A DNA stretch of 64,000 nucleotides. Source: Capsicum annuum. Taxonomy: Eukaryota; Streptophyta; Magnoliopsida; Solanales; Solanaceae. The notes under the pieces are model-generated. The model did not search any database. It worked only from the letters and a program-made list of their open reading frames with translations, and had not been told where the DNA came from. The stretch spans positions 116,734,705 to 116,798,704 of the forward strand of contig NC_061120.1 in assembly GCF_002878395.1 (NCBI RefSeq), in the 5' to 3' direction. The translations under genes and the position numbers were made by a program. Shown here piece after piece: positions 23,621 through 34,171 of this stretch (the stretch's first letter is position 1; the number at the start of each line of letters is the position of its first letter).

Positions 23621-24612
23621 AAAGGACTACCCAGTGGGATCAAGAAGAAGATGATCAATCTTCTATACTCCTAATGTTAACTCAGACTGAAATGGGTTCC
23701 AAAGTCTAATGACTAATTTATGATACGGGGCAATGCAAAGGGGAGTAGCTAATGCAGGAGTAATTAAAGATGGTTGCCTAGAATATTTTACTAGAAGATT
23801 GAAAGAATACCTCTTCCATCGGTCCATAGAAGGAAGGAAAGTCTCTTCAGTAGACACGTGAGTTCCTCAATAATGTTTATGGGGATCTAGTTGAGAAAGT
23901 ACTGAAGAGACAGATCCTAGATGATTCAAATAAATGGTGGCCACTTTCAAAGACTCTCCTTGGTAACCATGAAATAGTAAGTAGGTGTCCTGGCTGGACA
24001 TTGACATACATATCTAATTCAGCTTCATATTTTTAACAAATATACACCCAAAGAAAGAAGAAGAAGAGTAAAAAGAGGAGAAGGTAATATAGCACAGAAT
24101 AGTATTTTCAAAAATAAACTAGGGACCATGTCCCCAATCAGGTCAACATCACTTACTATTCCTATATAGTGACTGTTTAACACAAATGGTGTGTTCCATG
24201 TCACTCTCCATCCCTTTTATAAATATTTAACATGTTCATTAAATCCAAGAGATACACCCATCGAGCCAGACACGTCTTTTCAGAATATCCATTTATAAAA
24301 TCTAAACCATTCCTTTTATCCTATTTAAAGTCATTAGTTAGAATCTCTCTCCTACATTAAGTTAGACACTCCTTCTCTTTTTAACACACTTCATTAGTTA
24401 TCGATAACCATAAATCTTATATCAGCTAGTGAATCCATTCCCTTAAAAATATTAAAAACCTCTCGATCTCTCCCATATTAAAAACCTCTTCACCTTAAGA
24501 AACAAATGAACCCATTCCCTTAAAAAGGATTCACACTCCCACCATTTCTTCTGAGTTAGAGTAAGGTTTTTCTATTACTAGATTTTCTCCTTTGTCTTTT
24601 TGGAAACTTACT
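23621..24612 (+). other. Region where sirevirus pol is expected; none recognised
   Basis: About 1 kb between gag and the envelope-like ORF. A short readable stretch at 23735-23850 (GVIKDGCLEYFTRRLKEY) could be a pol-derived remnant. I see no integrase, RT (YVDD) or RNase H motif on either strand. 24040-24090 is Lys/Arg-rich in one frame. 24140-24600 is pyrimidine-rich leader-like DNA before the next ORF. Confidence 0.5.
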
Positions 24613-26335
24613 ATGTATTCCAAGAATGATAAAATGGCCTATGCTTCTCTGCAAAAAGGAAAAAATGTTGTGGACAACCTTATAAAATCTAAAATAGAGT
24701 CCTCTAAAAATACTGGCCTGAGTGAGGAAGAATCCAAGGTTTAACTTCTCAAGGGTATCTTTTTTGCACTATTCCTACTAGATAATAAGTATGAGGAATC
24801 AATTTTTGATCAACTAGTTCCTTCTAGTTGGGATTTTGATTTCTCCTCAAAAACCCAAACCCTCTCATCAGACAAGTCCATTTCTTTAGGTAAATTTTGT
24901 AGTGCCTCATTTAAAGAAACCCTATTTGAAGATATACCAACTTCCAGGGAGGTTCCCTCTAACATTCAAGCTATGAGAGAAAAAGTTGGAGTACAAGGTC
25001 TCACAGCCTAAGTGCAGAACCAACTAGATAAAAAACTCCTCCATCAACTCTCCTTACAAACATACCAAATATTTCAAACCTCTTATTGTAATGATATTTT
25101 TGTAAGTCATCCTAAAGATGATGATAGCATCTTCAAAACAGACTCTATTTACTCAGATATAGAGAGAAGTGTGGAAGCCTCAAGAACCAAATTAAAAAGA
25201 AAGAGAGTCTTGTCTTTAAAAAGGGGAAAAAGGTAGCATCTCCAGGAAAAAAGAAGGAAATTGTTTCTCCAAGAAAAGGGAAGAAATTAGAATTAAAATA
25301 ATTTTTTCCTAAGTTGACTATGAAATGAAAAAGAGAACAATCTGCGGACAACAAAAAATAAAATAGTTGTCCGAAATTATAAAAACCACTGGATGTTTTA
25401 GACCATCTTCTAATGGGATGAGTTTATTTAAGAAGGTCTACTGTTACTCTTCTGTTGGGAAAGGAAAAGGTCTATTAAAAGAAGTAAGTCAAGAAATTCT
25501 ATGGAATTAGGAAGTGTTATGAGGAAGAGTTTTTAACCCTGCTATTGCTGAGTTTCCAAGGATGAGAGAGCTACTTGAATGGGTTAGATCAAAGATAGGA
25601 CATTTATTTGAGGTACTATTTCTTACTCTTTATCATTAAAAGTTACATAAGTTTTATCACTATTTGACTTTCTCAAAAAAAATTCTACCTGATAGCTTAA
25701 GTAAAATGAATAAATATTACACTTGATGAAGAAGTACTATTTAAAATATTGGGAGTCCCTACTATAGGGATGAGTCAGTTAGAAAGAAAGAGGCATCCAC
25801 CAAGTTTTTAACACTTTGCATTGATCTGGATGACATGAATATAAATAATGCAACAAAAAAGGCATTGAAGGGTTAATATCTACCCCTTTTTAAGTTGGTA
25901 AGTGTCTTCTACCCCGATCAGAGAATAGAACCACTATAATAGGCCCAAACTTATATCTTATGGAAAAGTTCAAGTTTAAAACAATTTTTCTTCCTCACTT
26001 ATCATTGTGCACATGCATACATTGATGACTGCAAATGATAGGATACATGAGCAGGCTAGCGGGTTCTAGCTTAAAAGGATATTTGATCACTTTAATATAG
26101 TGTGTGGGAAAGAGAAGGTTGTATATGTCAAGTAGCTATTTAACTTATCCATATTGGAGGATAATATGCGTGTCCCCAGGAATGGTGGTGTTAAGTCTCT
26201 TATATATAAACTAGTGGAAACATAGAACACGTTGAAGTATGAACTAGAGTAAATCATTCCCTTGATTACCCTAATAGATACTGAAGTTGTTGCCTTTAAG
26301 GAACATATGCATAAAGAGGACAATTAACCACGGAT
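24613..26335 (+). pseudogene. Sirevirus envelope-like ORF
   Basis: Plant sireviruses often carry an extra ORF after pol, called envelope-like from position and weak features; no membrane function is proven. Here a frame from ATG 24613 runs to 25236 with only two stops (about 24742 and 25009) and ends in a Lys/Arg-rich segment (KLKRKRVLSLKRGKR). Later segments in shifted frames read RVFNPAIAEFPRMRELLEW (25531-25590), DLDDMNINNATKKALKG (25828-25875) and LKRIFDHFNIVCGKEKV (26070-26120). These match the conserved core of such ORFs in type and order. No signal peptide or clear transmembrane segment is seen in the readable parts. Confidence 0.55.
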
Positions 26336-27074
26336 TCACAAGAATATTTGCATTCTAAAAATGCTGCTTTGTAGGAAAGGGTAAAAAGCATGTGGACAAG
26401 GTTGAGTCTTTAACTGTCAAAAATATGGATCTAACTCAACTGAACCTTAAAATCACATACAAAATTAAGTTAAAGGATGACAATGCTTCTGAGGAAATAG
26501 TCAAAATATTCTCCCTATAACATTCTTCCTTTGTTTCTCACTCTTACTCTCTGAACTCCTATTTTTGTTGCTCCTATGTTGAATGTGGCACATGTGTAAG
26601 TTGTTTTACTATCACTATCTTTGAATGGTATTTTTACTTATATGATTTGACATTAAAAGTTTATTTTATGCTATCACTTCTCCTACTTTTATTTATTGCC
26701 TCTTACATCTATCAATATTGCTTCAATGGCCTTGAATTAACATGTATGACTTATCTATGCTTGATTTATAGTTTAACCTTTTTAATAATGTTAAATAAGA
26801 GCAAACGTAATATGCAATCTATGGATGTAGGTTGTGTTGATAAATATAGGGGTTCTATTATCCAAGGGGAACTTAAATTCTCATTGGTAGGGGGAATAAA
26901 GTAGAGGATGCTTGCATTATTATAGGCATCACTGATAGGGGGAATTAGTTGGGCAAACTGGTCTAGCATGTGTTGTCATTGTTTATGTTGTGTTTTTGAG
27001 GTATAGGCCATGTTGTTTTAAAATTTATTGAAGATAATGAGTATTCTGATCTGATTGTATGGGTTTGTCATCAT
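26336..27074 (+). other. Sirevirus 3' UTR
   Basis: No coding motif. It contains AT-rich DNA with a few T-rich open stretches (26647-26904) that show no family feature. It leads into the PPT at 27075. Confidence 0.5.
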
Positions 27075-27926
27075 AAAAAGGGGGAAAATATTAAATCCTT
27101 AGTTTTGATGATTGACAAATTCATAGTTTGGTTTCTATTCCCTAGAGCCCTTGTTATGTTGACAAAGTCTCTCTATTTACTAGGGAATAAGTTGGGCTCA
27201 GCTATAACTGTCATGCTAATGGCCCAACTGACATATGGTACAAAAGTTGATAAAACATTGTTGACTCTTTTTTGCCTCAATCAATGAGATTGCTTCTTGG
27301 TTTTCTTTTGTCATAATATATAATGTTCATCTTCCTTTACGAGAAAACCAATACTTTCATATACTCATAATAAAAGATCTTTCTGAATTAGTGTAATGCT
27401 GCAATTAAAGGCTAGAACTGTAATAGGGAAGAAGTTGTTCATTGAGTTATATCTTTATTTCCCTGGTATTGTTGAGTCTTTGTACTTTGTTATTAAAAGT
27501 CTGCCTATGTTCTCTTGTGATTGTAGTAGGTGCTGTTGTGTGACGTCTCTTTGTAAATCATTTAGAGTTAGGTGATTGTCCAAGCTAAAGTTAGCTTGAG
27601 GAGTCTAGTTAGAGTTAGCTAGAGGTGGAAATAGTAGAGTAATTGTTTGGTTTCCTTATCAAAGAGTTATTTCTAGGATTCAAAGGATTAGGAGATTAAT
27701 CTGTGGAGTCTATATTCAAGAGGTTGCCTAAATATAGTGGAGCTTGAAATCATAGAGGTAGGTCATGGTTTTTCTCCCTTGAGCAAACAGTTTCCACATA
27801 AAAATCCTATGTGTTAACTTTTCTATACTACTGTACTTCTCACTTTATTTATCTCCTAGTTCTTGTTATGTGCGTGAATCTGGGAACAATTCCCTCAGTC
27901 GAGGTGAAACCCACCATAACCCTTGA
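27075..27926 (+). repeat. Polypurine tract and 3' LTR of the sirevirus
   Basis: The PPT AAAAAGGGGGAAAA (27075-27088) is intact and would prime plus-strand DNA. The LTR starts TATTAAATCC at 27089 and ends ACCCTTGA at 27926, 838 bp. It includes the block of about 140 bp that the 5' LTR lacks. The target duplicate atact follows directly. Confidence 0.85.
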
Positions 27927-28505
27927 ATACTCATACTCAATTTTTACATTTTACATTTGTATTATTTATATACATTATCCATCGTAGGTCTTTCACTTTG
28001 ATGCTTATTTACTTTTTCCCTCGTGGGGTTTGTTCCTCATTATCAACACAAAATTGGCTTGTCCCTTATTGGGTATATTAATTATAATGTTGAATGTTTC
28101 CCTTTTTCATACTTGTGTCATGCACTTAGTATTAATGTGATACCAATTTGTGTACATTGTTCTTGCTGCCTTTTGTATATACATGTCTAATAAACTTCAA
28201 GGGTTTTCTTCAAAACTCAGTTCGTTCCTAAGGAGAAATTTTTGTTTTCTCTTTCTTTTGATCTTTTGTTTTTATTTTATTTTAGTTTCTTTATCAAACT
28301 GAATGATAGTTCACCCATGATGGACGATAAGGTGATATCCTTAGGTGAAGTATCTAGTCTTTTAAGCTGATTTGGAATAGGCAAAAGTTTGAAAAGTATT
28401 TCAAATAGTTATTGGAAAAGAATGAAATAACGTTGAAAGACATAATTTTTTTTGAGAAAAAGCAAGCATTTTTATGTGCGTTCTCTTGATCGAGAACACT
28501 AAATT
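27927..28505 (+). repeat. Ogre 3' UTR repeat unit R2
   Basis: Second copy of the 3' UTR unit described at 21119-21845, in the same orientation and order, ending at tctcttgatcgagaac. It lacks the 54-bp duplication. Confidence 0.7.
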
Positions 28506-29749
28506 GAATTTTTGGCTCTCTCTTTATAAGGATGAGTCTTTGACTAAAGGTAAATTACTAAGCTCAAATTTCTCAATTCGATTGGGAGACTATCTTTTTA
28601 CTCAATGAGTACAATGCCTTATGTGGTGAAATTGATAAATTATTCTTGTACATACATGTAGCATAGAACTTGCCCTTTTGAAAATCTTCCTTGTGGCACT
28701 TAACCTCATTTGATGCATCACATGATTCTAAATAACGAAATATAGGAGAAAGACTAAATTTGGAGGGGATGTGTATTTGTAAGAATAATGTAAGGATGGT
28801 TCAAACTCAAAGTTTGGGGGAAGAATATGATATGCTAATATGAGCCAAGAAAGGTGTATCTAAGTTTGTCCAATCGTGTGCTTAAGAGACAAGCGTATGC
28901 TTGATGATAAAGTTGAATAGCCTAGCCCGTAGAACTTTAAGAATAATTAGACAAATGAGGGGATAACAACAGATTAAAGTTAGAAAATCTCTTGAAAAAA
29001 TCAAAGAACTGAAGAAAGAAAATGGTGGGTTAGATTTGTTTGGTAAATGCTAAGCTAAGAGTTAAAGAAAGCAAAGGAATTTATTTGAAGGTGAATAAGG
29101 TGGATAACTTGAAAATTTTTTGGTAGAAGGAGATGAGAGATTGCATTGAAGTTCTTTTAGTTGGTTGATCCATATATTCCTTCCTGCACCTTAAACCTTT
29201 ATCTGGACCAGCATGACCTTGGTTATTCCAAGCTAAGTAAGTCTACATTGGTGATGAAAAATGTAAAGGGAAGCCCATGGTTCTACTCATTGTACTTGAA
29301 TTTCATCATGAGAGTTAGTGTGAATTCTTTCATTGTCTGAGATATTTATGAATCTTAATATCTTCTGAGTGTGGAGCTAACTCTTATATGTGAGGGGCAT
29401 TAAAATATAGGGTAGAGGTTGATGTTTTACTCCCGATTTGGGTAACTAGGTGAGGTAAGTTGCATTGTGATGATTAATACAATATTTGAAAATTTTGTCA
29501 CCTCTTGAGATGCTATTTTGGTTTGAAAGGTTCATTTGGTACAAACTTGTATCCTTCCATCATAGCTATGTGGTCATTGGAATTTTTTTTTACTTATTTC
29601 CATGACATGTTTGAGAAGTCTGTGTAGAGCTTTGTTAGCCTAGATCTTTAGAATAGCTTTCTTTTGAATGAATTTAAGTCGTAAATACCATATCTCATTG
29701 GATTATTCTAGGTATGTTAAGGACAAACAATAGTTTATGTTTGATGGGT
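28506..29749 (+). other. Ogre distal 3' UTR up to its polypurine tract
   Basis: Non-coding and A/G-rich (28960-29150), with the ggacaaacaatagtttatg block (29721-29739). That block corresponds to the conserved stretch just before the PPT in Ogre/Tat elements. The PPT itself is decayed (tgatgggt, 29742-29749). No ORF of interest on either strand. Confidence 0.6.
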
Positions 29750-31077
29750 TGATAAGTTATTAATTTGACAACTTGTTAGCACCATTTAAGCTTATATTAT
29801 CATGCTTTTCCACTGATTTGGTAGTAATCTAGTGTATAGTGTTCATTTGGGTAGCTGAAAGCTTAAAATGAATATGGGACCTCCATTCAAGTAAATTGGA
29901 GGTCAAACAACAAATAAATAGAGCCTAAAGTTTTTGTGGATGTTTTGGGAGACTACCCTCACAAGTGGATGGCCAAAATAGATAAAACAATATCATATAA
30001 GCCTATGGTGTGCGCCATCTATGCCCAGGGTTTTTCCCATAAACTCTCCATCGACTCTCAAACTTCTCTCAATATGTTTTGTATCTACTCAAGTTGATCA
30101 ATAGTGCGGTGGTATTTTTATAATATTTGGCAAACATGAATTTGTGGCTAAATAAGGGGTATTTGGCCTATATCAAGAATATTGAATATTATTATACTAC
30201 TCCTAAGGTAAGAACACATTAGACTGACTCTCAATTGAAGAATTAAGGATTTCTATTAAAGATTTATTGAAACTAAAGCTTTTATTTAACATTCTCTTTA
30301 TTTTCTATTGATCAATTTGATGGAAATTTTGGTATATCTCTACTTTCTCTCTTTATGAGTAGCTAATTCTTCTTCTCAGGGTTATGCATGAATAGGTTGT
30401 ATTATTTCATGGGTTTTTTTTGTCTTCCTAATTAGCTCTTTGATATGGATTTTGCATTCATTCCATGCTTTAACTAAGAATTAGGGGGTTGTAAACCCTA
30501 ATTACCTTAGAACCTTTATAATCCTTGACAGAGGGGATATGAGTGAGGAATAGGTGTGAATAATAACTCTTATTAGTTCATTTAACAATATCTCTTAGAC
30601 ATAAGAATGTCAATTGGTGCCATAGATTGAATAAATCTTTACACTTATGAGGTGTTTGAAAGAATCCATTTTTGATATTTGGTGTTTTTTTGAAAAATTA
30701 AAACTAATACCTCTAAATGTAGCCAACCCATTATCTCTAGATAAATCTAAAAAACAAATATCTATGCATAAACCTACACCTAGGAAGGCATAACCCCAAG
30801 TCCCATCAATACTTGATTATCTCTAATTGTTTCTAGCTTCGAAATAGTAGTCTTCAAAAAACAAATAGTTAAATTCAAAATCATTTAAACAAACACCTCA
30901 TTTTTTATTTTTATGTTTTCTTACCACATATTATGGGTCAACTCCTAATTGACTTATATTACTATCGAGTATTGAAATCCTTTTCTTCACTTCTTGAGGA
31001 TTTGACCCTAACCTTAGGTGGGTTATTATAAGGATGACGATAGCTCATACTTAAAGGGTGTAGTTTTAGCATCATCA
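29750..31077 (+). repeat. Ogre/Tat 3' LTR
   Basis: Starts TGATAAGTTATT and ends AGCATCATCA, 1328 bp. Matches the 5' LTR at 8443-9716 with several indels and many substitutions, so the insertion is old. The outside 5 bp, ccgtt, nearly repeats ccttt on the left. Confidence 0.85.
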
Positions 31078-32355
31078 CCGTTCATTCATGGCCCACAGTG
31101 TCAGCAAAGAATGGCCACAATAGGTCCTCCCTTTGTAATCTACTAAGCTAGAGAGGTGTATACACTTAGTGCATTATGGAACTTAGATTTGACATGGTAT
31201 TGCTGATTTATGATGCATTCATCCATCAAAATGCATCTCCCATCACCAATATAATGGTTTAGTGCACATATCTATTGGCCTTATAGGGTTTTTGATGTGA
31301 AATCTTTGATTGTTATTTACTGAGTGCTTGCTTTCACCTTTTGGGTTATAGGGGAGGGCAGTTTGGTTATTATTTATTCAAATTAGCTAGTTACTTTATT
31401 ATGGTTAGTTTGTGGTAGACTGGTACTAGATATTATTTGTACATTTTTTATTCCATTTCCTTCTTATAGTTAGATATGTTATTGATAAATTATCCCATGT
31501 TTAGTCATTCTTTGTTTAGAGAGTTTGATAATGATAGTATCAGCTTTCTTCCATTTGTATGATCATTGAGATGTTAGGTTATCTCCCATGTTTTATTCTA
31601 TTTGAATATATATATATATATATGTATATGTCATTACTGTATATCCCTCTCTTTCATGTTCTATTCATATTATATATGCATACTCTGGGATGGTACTACT
31701 ACTATATATCCTTTTTTCACTCTTGATCTTGATTTCTATACTAGCTAGTGATATACTAGATCACACTTTAGTCCTTGAACACTGTTAGAATGGGATAGTT
31801 TATCCTTTTTGTCCCATTAGAATTATTATGTCTATTTCCTTAGATAGATGCTTATAGTTTATGTTATGACTATATTTTATTTTTGGTTCAATTTGTTTCT
31901 ATCTCAGTTGGTTGATGCCTACTGAGTACCATATGTTTGGTACTCATTCTACACTTTTACAAATTATAGTTCAAAGTACAAGTTCTTATTATTGATGTGT
32001 ACATCATGAGGAGCAACTATAGATCAGAGATTTAGGGTGAGCTCCTTGTGTTTAGAGTATTATGTACTCTCCCTCATATTGATTAGACTTATTTCTTTTT
32101 GTATTTTAGAGATAGTTTATACATGTATATTCATTCTATATTTTTTGCTCTACCTAGTTATACTAGAAACTCTTGTACTGACTTCACTAGGTTTTAGGAA
32201 TATATTTTGTTTTATCTTGCTTTATTTCTCCTTATTATTTTATTTTTCAGCTTCCTTTCTTATTAGTCCCTTACTAGCTAATTTGGACTCTAGGTTATCT
32301 TACCTAATGGTGAGTTATATTAGGTATCATTATGACCCGAGAAAGTGGGTCGTAT
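31078..32355 (+). repeat. 3' portion of an LTR interrupted by the Ogre (element F)
   Basis: AT-rich LTR-type DNA. It ends with ggtatcattatgacccgag then gtgggtcgta (32326-32352), the palindromic terminal style of Tekay-type LTRs. A gag-like region follows. A TA dinucleotide run is at about 31606-31623. The DNA left of the Ogre (6471-8442) is the likely other part. Confidence 0.55.
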
Positions 32356-32689
32356 AAAATTAGTATTAGGGGTAGGTTTGTTATTGCGTTGGTAGATGAG
32401 CTATGTGTCAAGTAGAGTTGTGAGGATCAGTACAGAGATTTGTTTATCCTATCTTTAGGAGGCTATAAGGAATTCTTTGGAAATCCAATTCTTGACTCCC
32501 TTTTGTGTGTTCGTATTTCTATGAACCTCTAGCACTTTTCTTGACTCCATTCGTTCCCAGATAGATAGAAAGAGGTCATCCATAGATCTAGCTGGATTTT
32601 GCTTATGTTGCAAAAGTTTTAGCATAGAATTGAGCTAGGAATTAGAGACTAAAGTTGAAGATCTTCAACATTATGAAGTGAATTTTTTT

Positions 32690-33540
32690 TCAGCCCAGGA
32701 TGATATTGACTTTTAGACCATCTTAGTTCTTTATGATTCTATGTTAGGGATCTCGAATCTTTTCGTAAGAACTTCACAACCAGAGATGATGTCTGGTACA
32801 TCGAGTGGTTCTCAGTCCAAAGTTGGGTTTATTGCTATTTAGTAGGGTTCTCTATCAATTTTAGAGTAGGAGATTAGTTTTCTCTAGTGGGTAAGACATA
32901 CTGTTGTACTATATCCTTCAGAGAATAAGTTGTTGTGTTTATTTATCAAGGGGTTATATATGCCACTCCTCTTTGTGTTTGAGCATTTGTTAGAGCTCAA
33001 TCTTCTATCCCTTTTGTTGTTGATCTTGTGACGACCATTAAGAGGGCATGTATTAATACATATGTAGGTGGTAGGAAGAGGCCATTCATCATCAAAATGT
33101 TATTGATATTTCGTCTAAGAGTAGGGTTCCTCTTCGTAGAGGTGAGCATCACTCGAACCTTGCTAATTCCATACAGGTAGCAACTTAGGTTATAGGTGCC
33201 TATCGAATTAGTCATAGTGGTATCAAAGGGTAAAGTTCTCATCCTACATTATGGAGTATTTGGTTTAGAATATTAGGACGTGGCAGCAATTCTTGCTTAG
33301 CAGGTACAGTGCATCAAAGAGTCTAAGGGACATGGTTTGATTATGGAGAGGTTACTTATTTTTCTAAGGAGTTCTCTAGGTGTGATTCGATTTATCAAAT
33401 AGGGTCATCGCATATTCCTCACTAACCTTAAGCCCCTATTGTATGTTATGATTGTAGGGACGATAATCACTTCAGTAGAGAGTGTCCCAAGGGCCAATTA
33501 GTCCACAAGTTGGGAAAAACTAGTGTTTCTTGCTAGGTTT
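32690..33540 (+). pseudogene. Gypsy gag with intact zinc knuckle (element F)
   Basis: Most of this stretch is too broken to read. One frame gives PIVCYDCRDDNHFSRECPKG at about 33435-33494, a complete CCHC knuckle: Cys 33444 and 33453, His 33468, Cys 33483. Position after an LTR end fits gag. Nothing of protease or pol follows; the reading ends near 33535 and the repeat array starts 630 bp later. Tekay-type is likely but not proven. Confidence 0.6.
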
Positions 33541-34171
33541 GAGCTTTAGTGATTTGTTATGACTGATCATAGTATAAGAATGCATATATAGATATCCTCA
33601 TATTTATAGTATAAATTGATTAAAATGCATAAACTTATTTACTTTGCTATATTTGAGCATGGCTGAAATCATGAAACTCATTATATGAATTTACTATCAA
33701 GATTGACATTATATGCAAATCATGATAAGCATAGTATACTAAGTATCTAACTATACTAAAGCTATTAAATCGAAAGTTATGAGCTTTATCAAAAAGTATC
33801 TAAATCATGAATACTGAAGTACTGGGAGTTTAACTGATAATGCATGATGTCCTATGTCAAGGGGTGTTCATAACTTGCTATCTTTTAAGAATGCAACTAA
33901 AATAACAATTTAATACTCAGAAGGTAAATGGGAAATTTCATATGACAAGTCAAAAATATTGAATAACAATCAACTGAAGAGCCATAAAATGAAAAGTATA
34001 TAAAGATAATGAATTTCATGGGATCATATGGCATGTCAACTAATATAGACTAAAATCCAATGTCAAGCATATTTCATTATGAAAGAGCCTGAATTCTATA
34101 AAATATGCATAATTCTTCAAGTATTAAAATAATTATAACGAATCAAAGAAATCAGGCATAATAATTTTGAT
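33541..34171. other. AT-rich unassigned stretch before the tandem array
   Basis: About 630 bp with no coding motif on either strand. It is rich in short words such as gaaatcatgaaac, agtatactaagtatct and tcatatggcatg, of the kind found in LTR D and the 5640-6470 fragment. It may be a diverged LTR piece. Confidence 0.3.

Larger units (their letters stand above)
21846..27926 (+). mobile_element. Ty1/copia sirevirus (SIRE/Maximus-like) without recognisable pol
   Basis: Bounded by LTRs at 21846-22545 and 27089-27926 and flanked on both sides by atact (21841-21845, 27927-27931), a perfect 5-bp target duplication. It contains a Met-tRNA-type primer site (22548), a gag with coiled-coil text and a zinc knuckle, an envelope-like ORF and a 14-nt PPT. 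It has no identifiable integrase or RT. At 6.1 kb it is far shorter than usual sireviruses (about 9 kb or more), which fits loss of pol. It lies in the Ogre 3' UTR and so is younger than the Ogre. Confidence 0.8.
8443..31077 (+). mobile_element. Ogre/Tat-type LTR retrotransposon with two nested insertions
   Basis: Two LTRs of one family bound this stretch: 8443-9716 and 29750-31077. Both begin TGATAA and end TCATCA, and they match throughout with indels. The 5 bp outside them are ccttt (8438-8442) and ccgtt (31078-31082), a target-site duplication with one mismatch. Between them, in order, lie a primer-binding-site relic, gag, protease, the pol 3' tail, a long 3' UTR and a degenerate purine-rich tract. 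A Tekay element (13770-21118) and a sirevirus (21846-27926) sit inside the 3' UTR. After removing these, about 9.2 kb remains. That is short for Ogre, because RT, RNase H and integrase are missing. Confidence 0.8.

Noticed and set aside
24613..26335. A functional viral envelope gene
   Set aside because: The ORF is broken by stops and shifts and shows no signal peptide or membrane anchor; the envelope-like label is by position and weak family resemblance only.
26647..26904. 85-codon ORF with hydrophobic start, possible membrane protein of the sirevirus
   Set aside because: It sits in the 3' UTR, is T-rich and shows no family motif; the opposite strand is equally open.
31606..31623. TA run as a promoter TATA box
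   Set aside because: It is a simple dinucleotide run in LTR debris; nothing supports a transcription start there.
32037..32357. 106-codon hydrophobic open stretch, like a membrane protein
   Set aside because: It lies in T-rich LTR sequence just before the LTR end; T-rich DNA yields Phe/Leu/Ile strings by composition.
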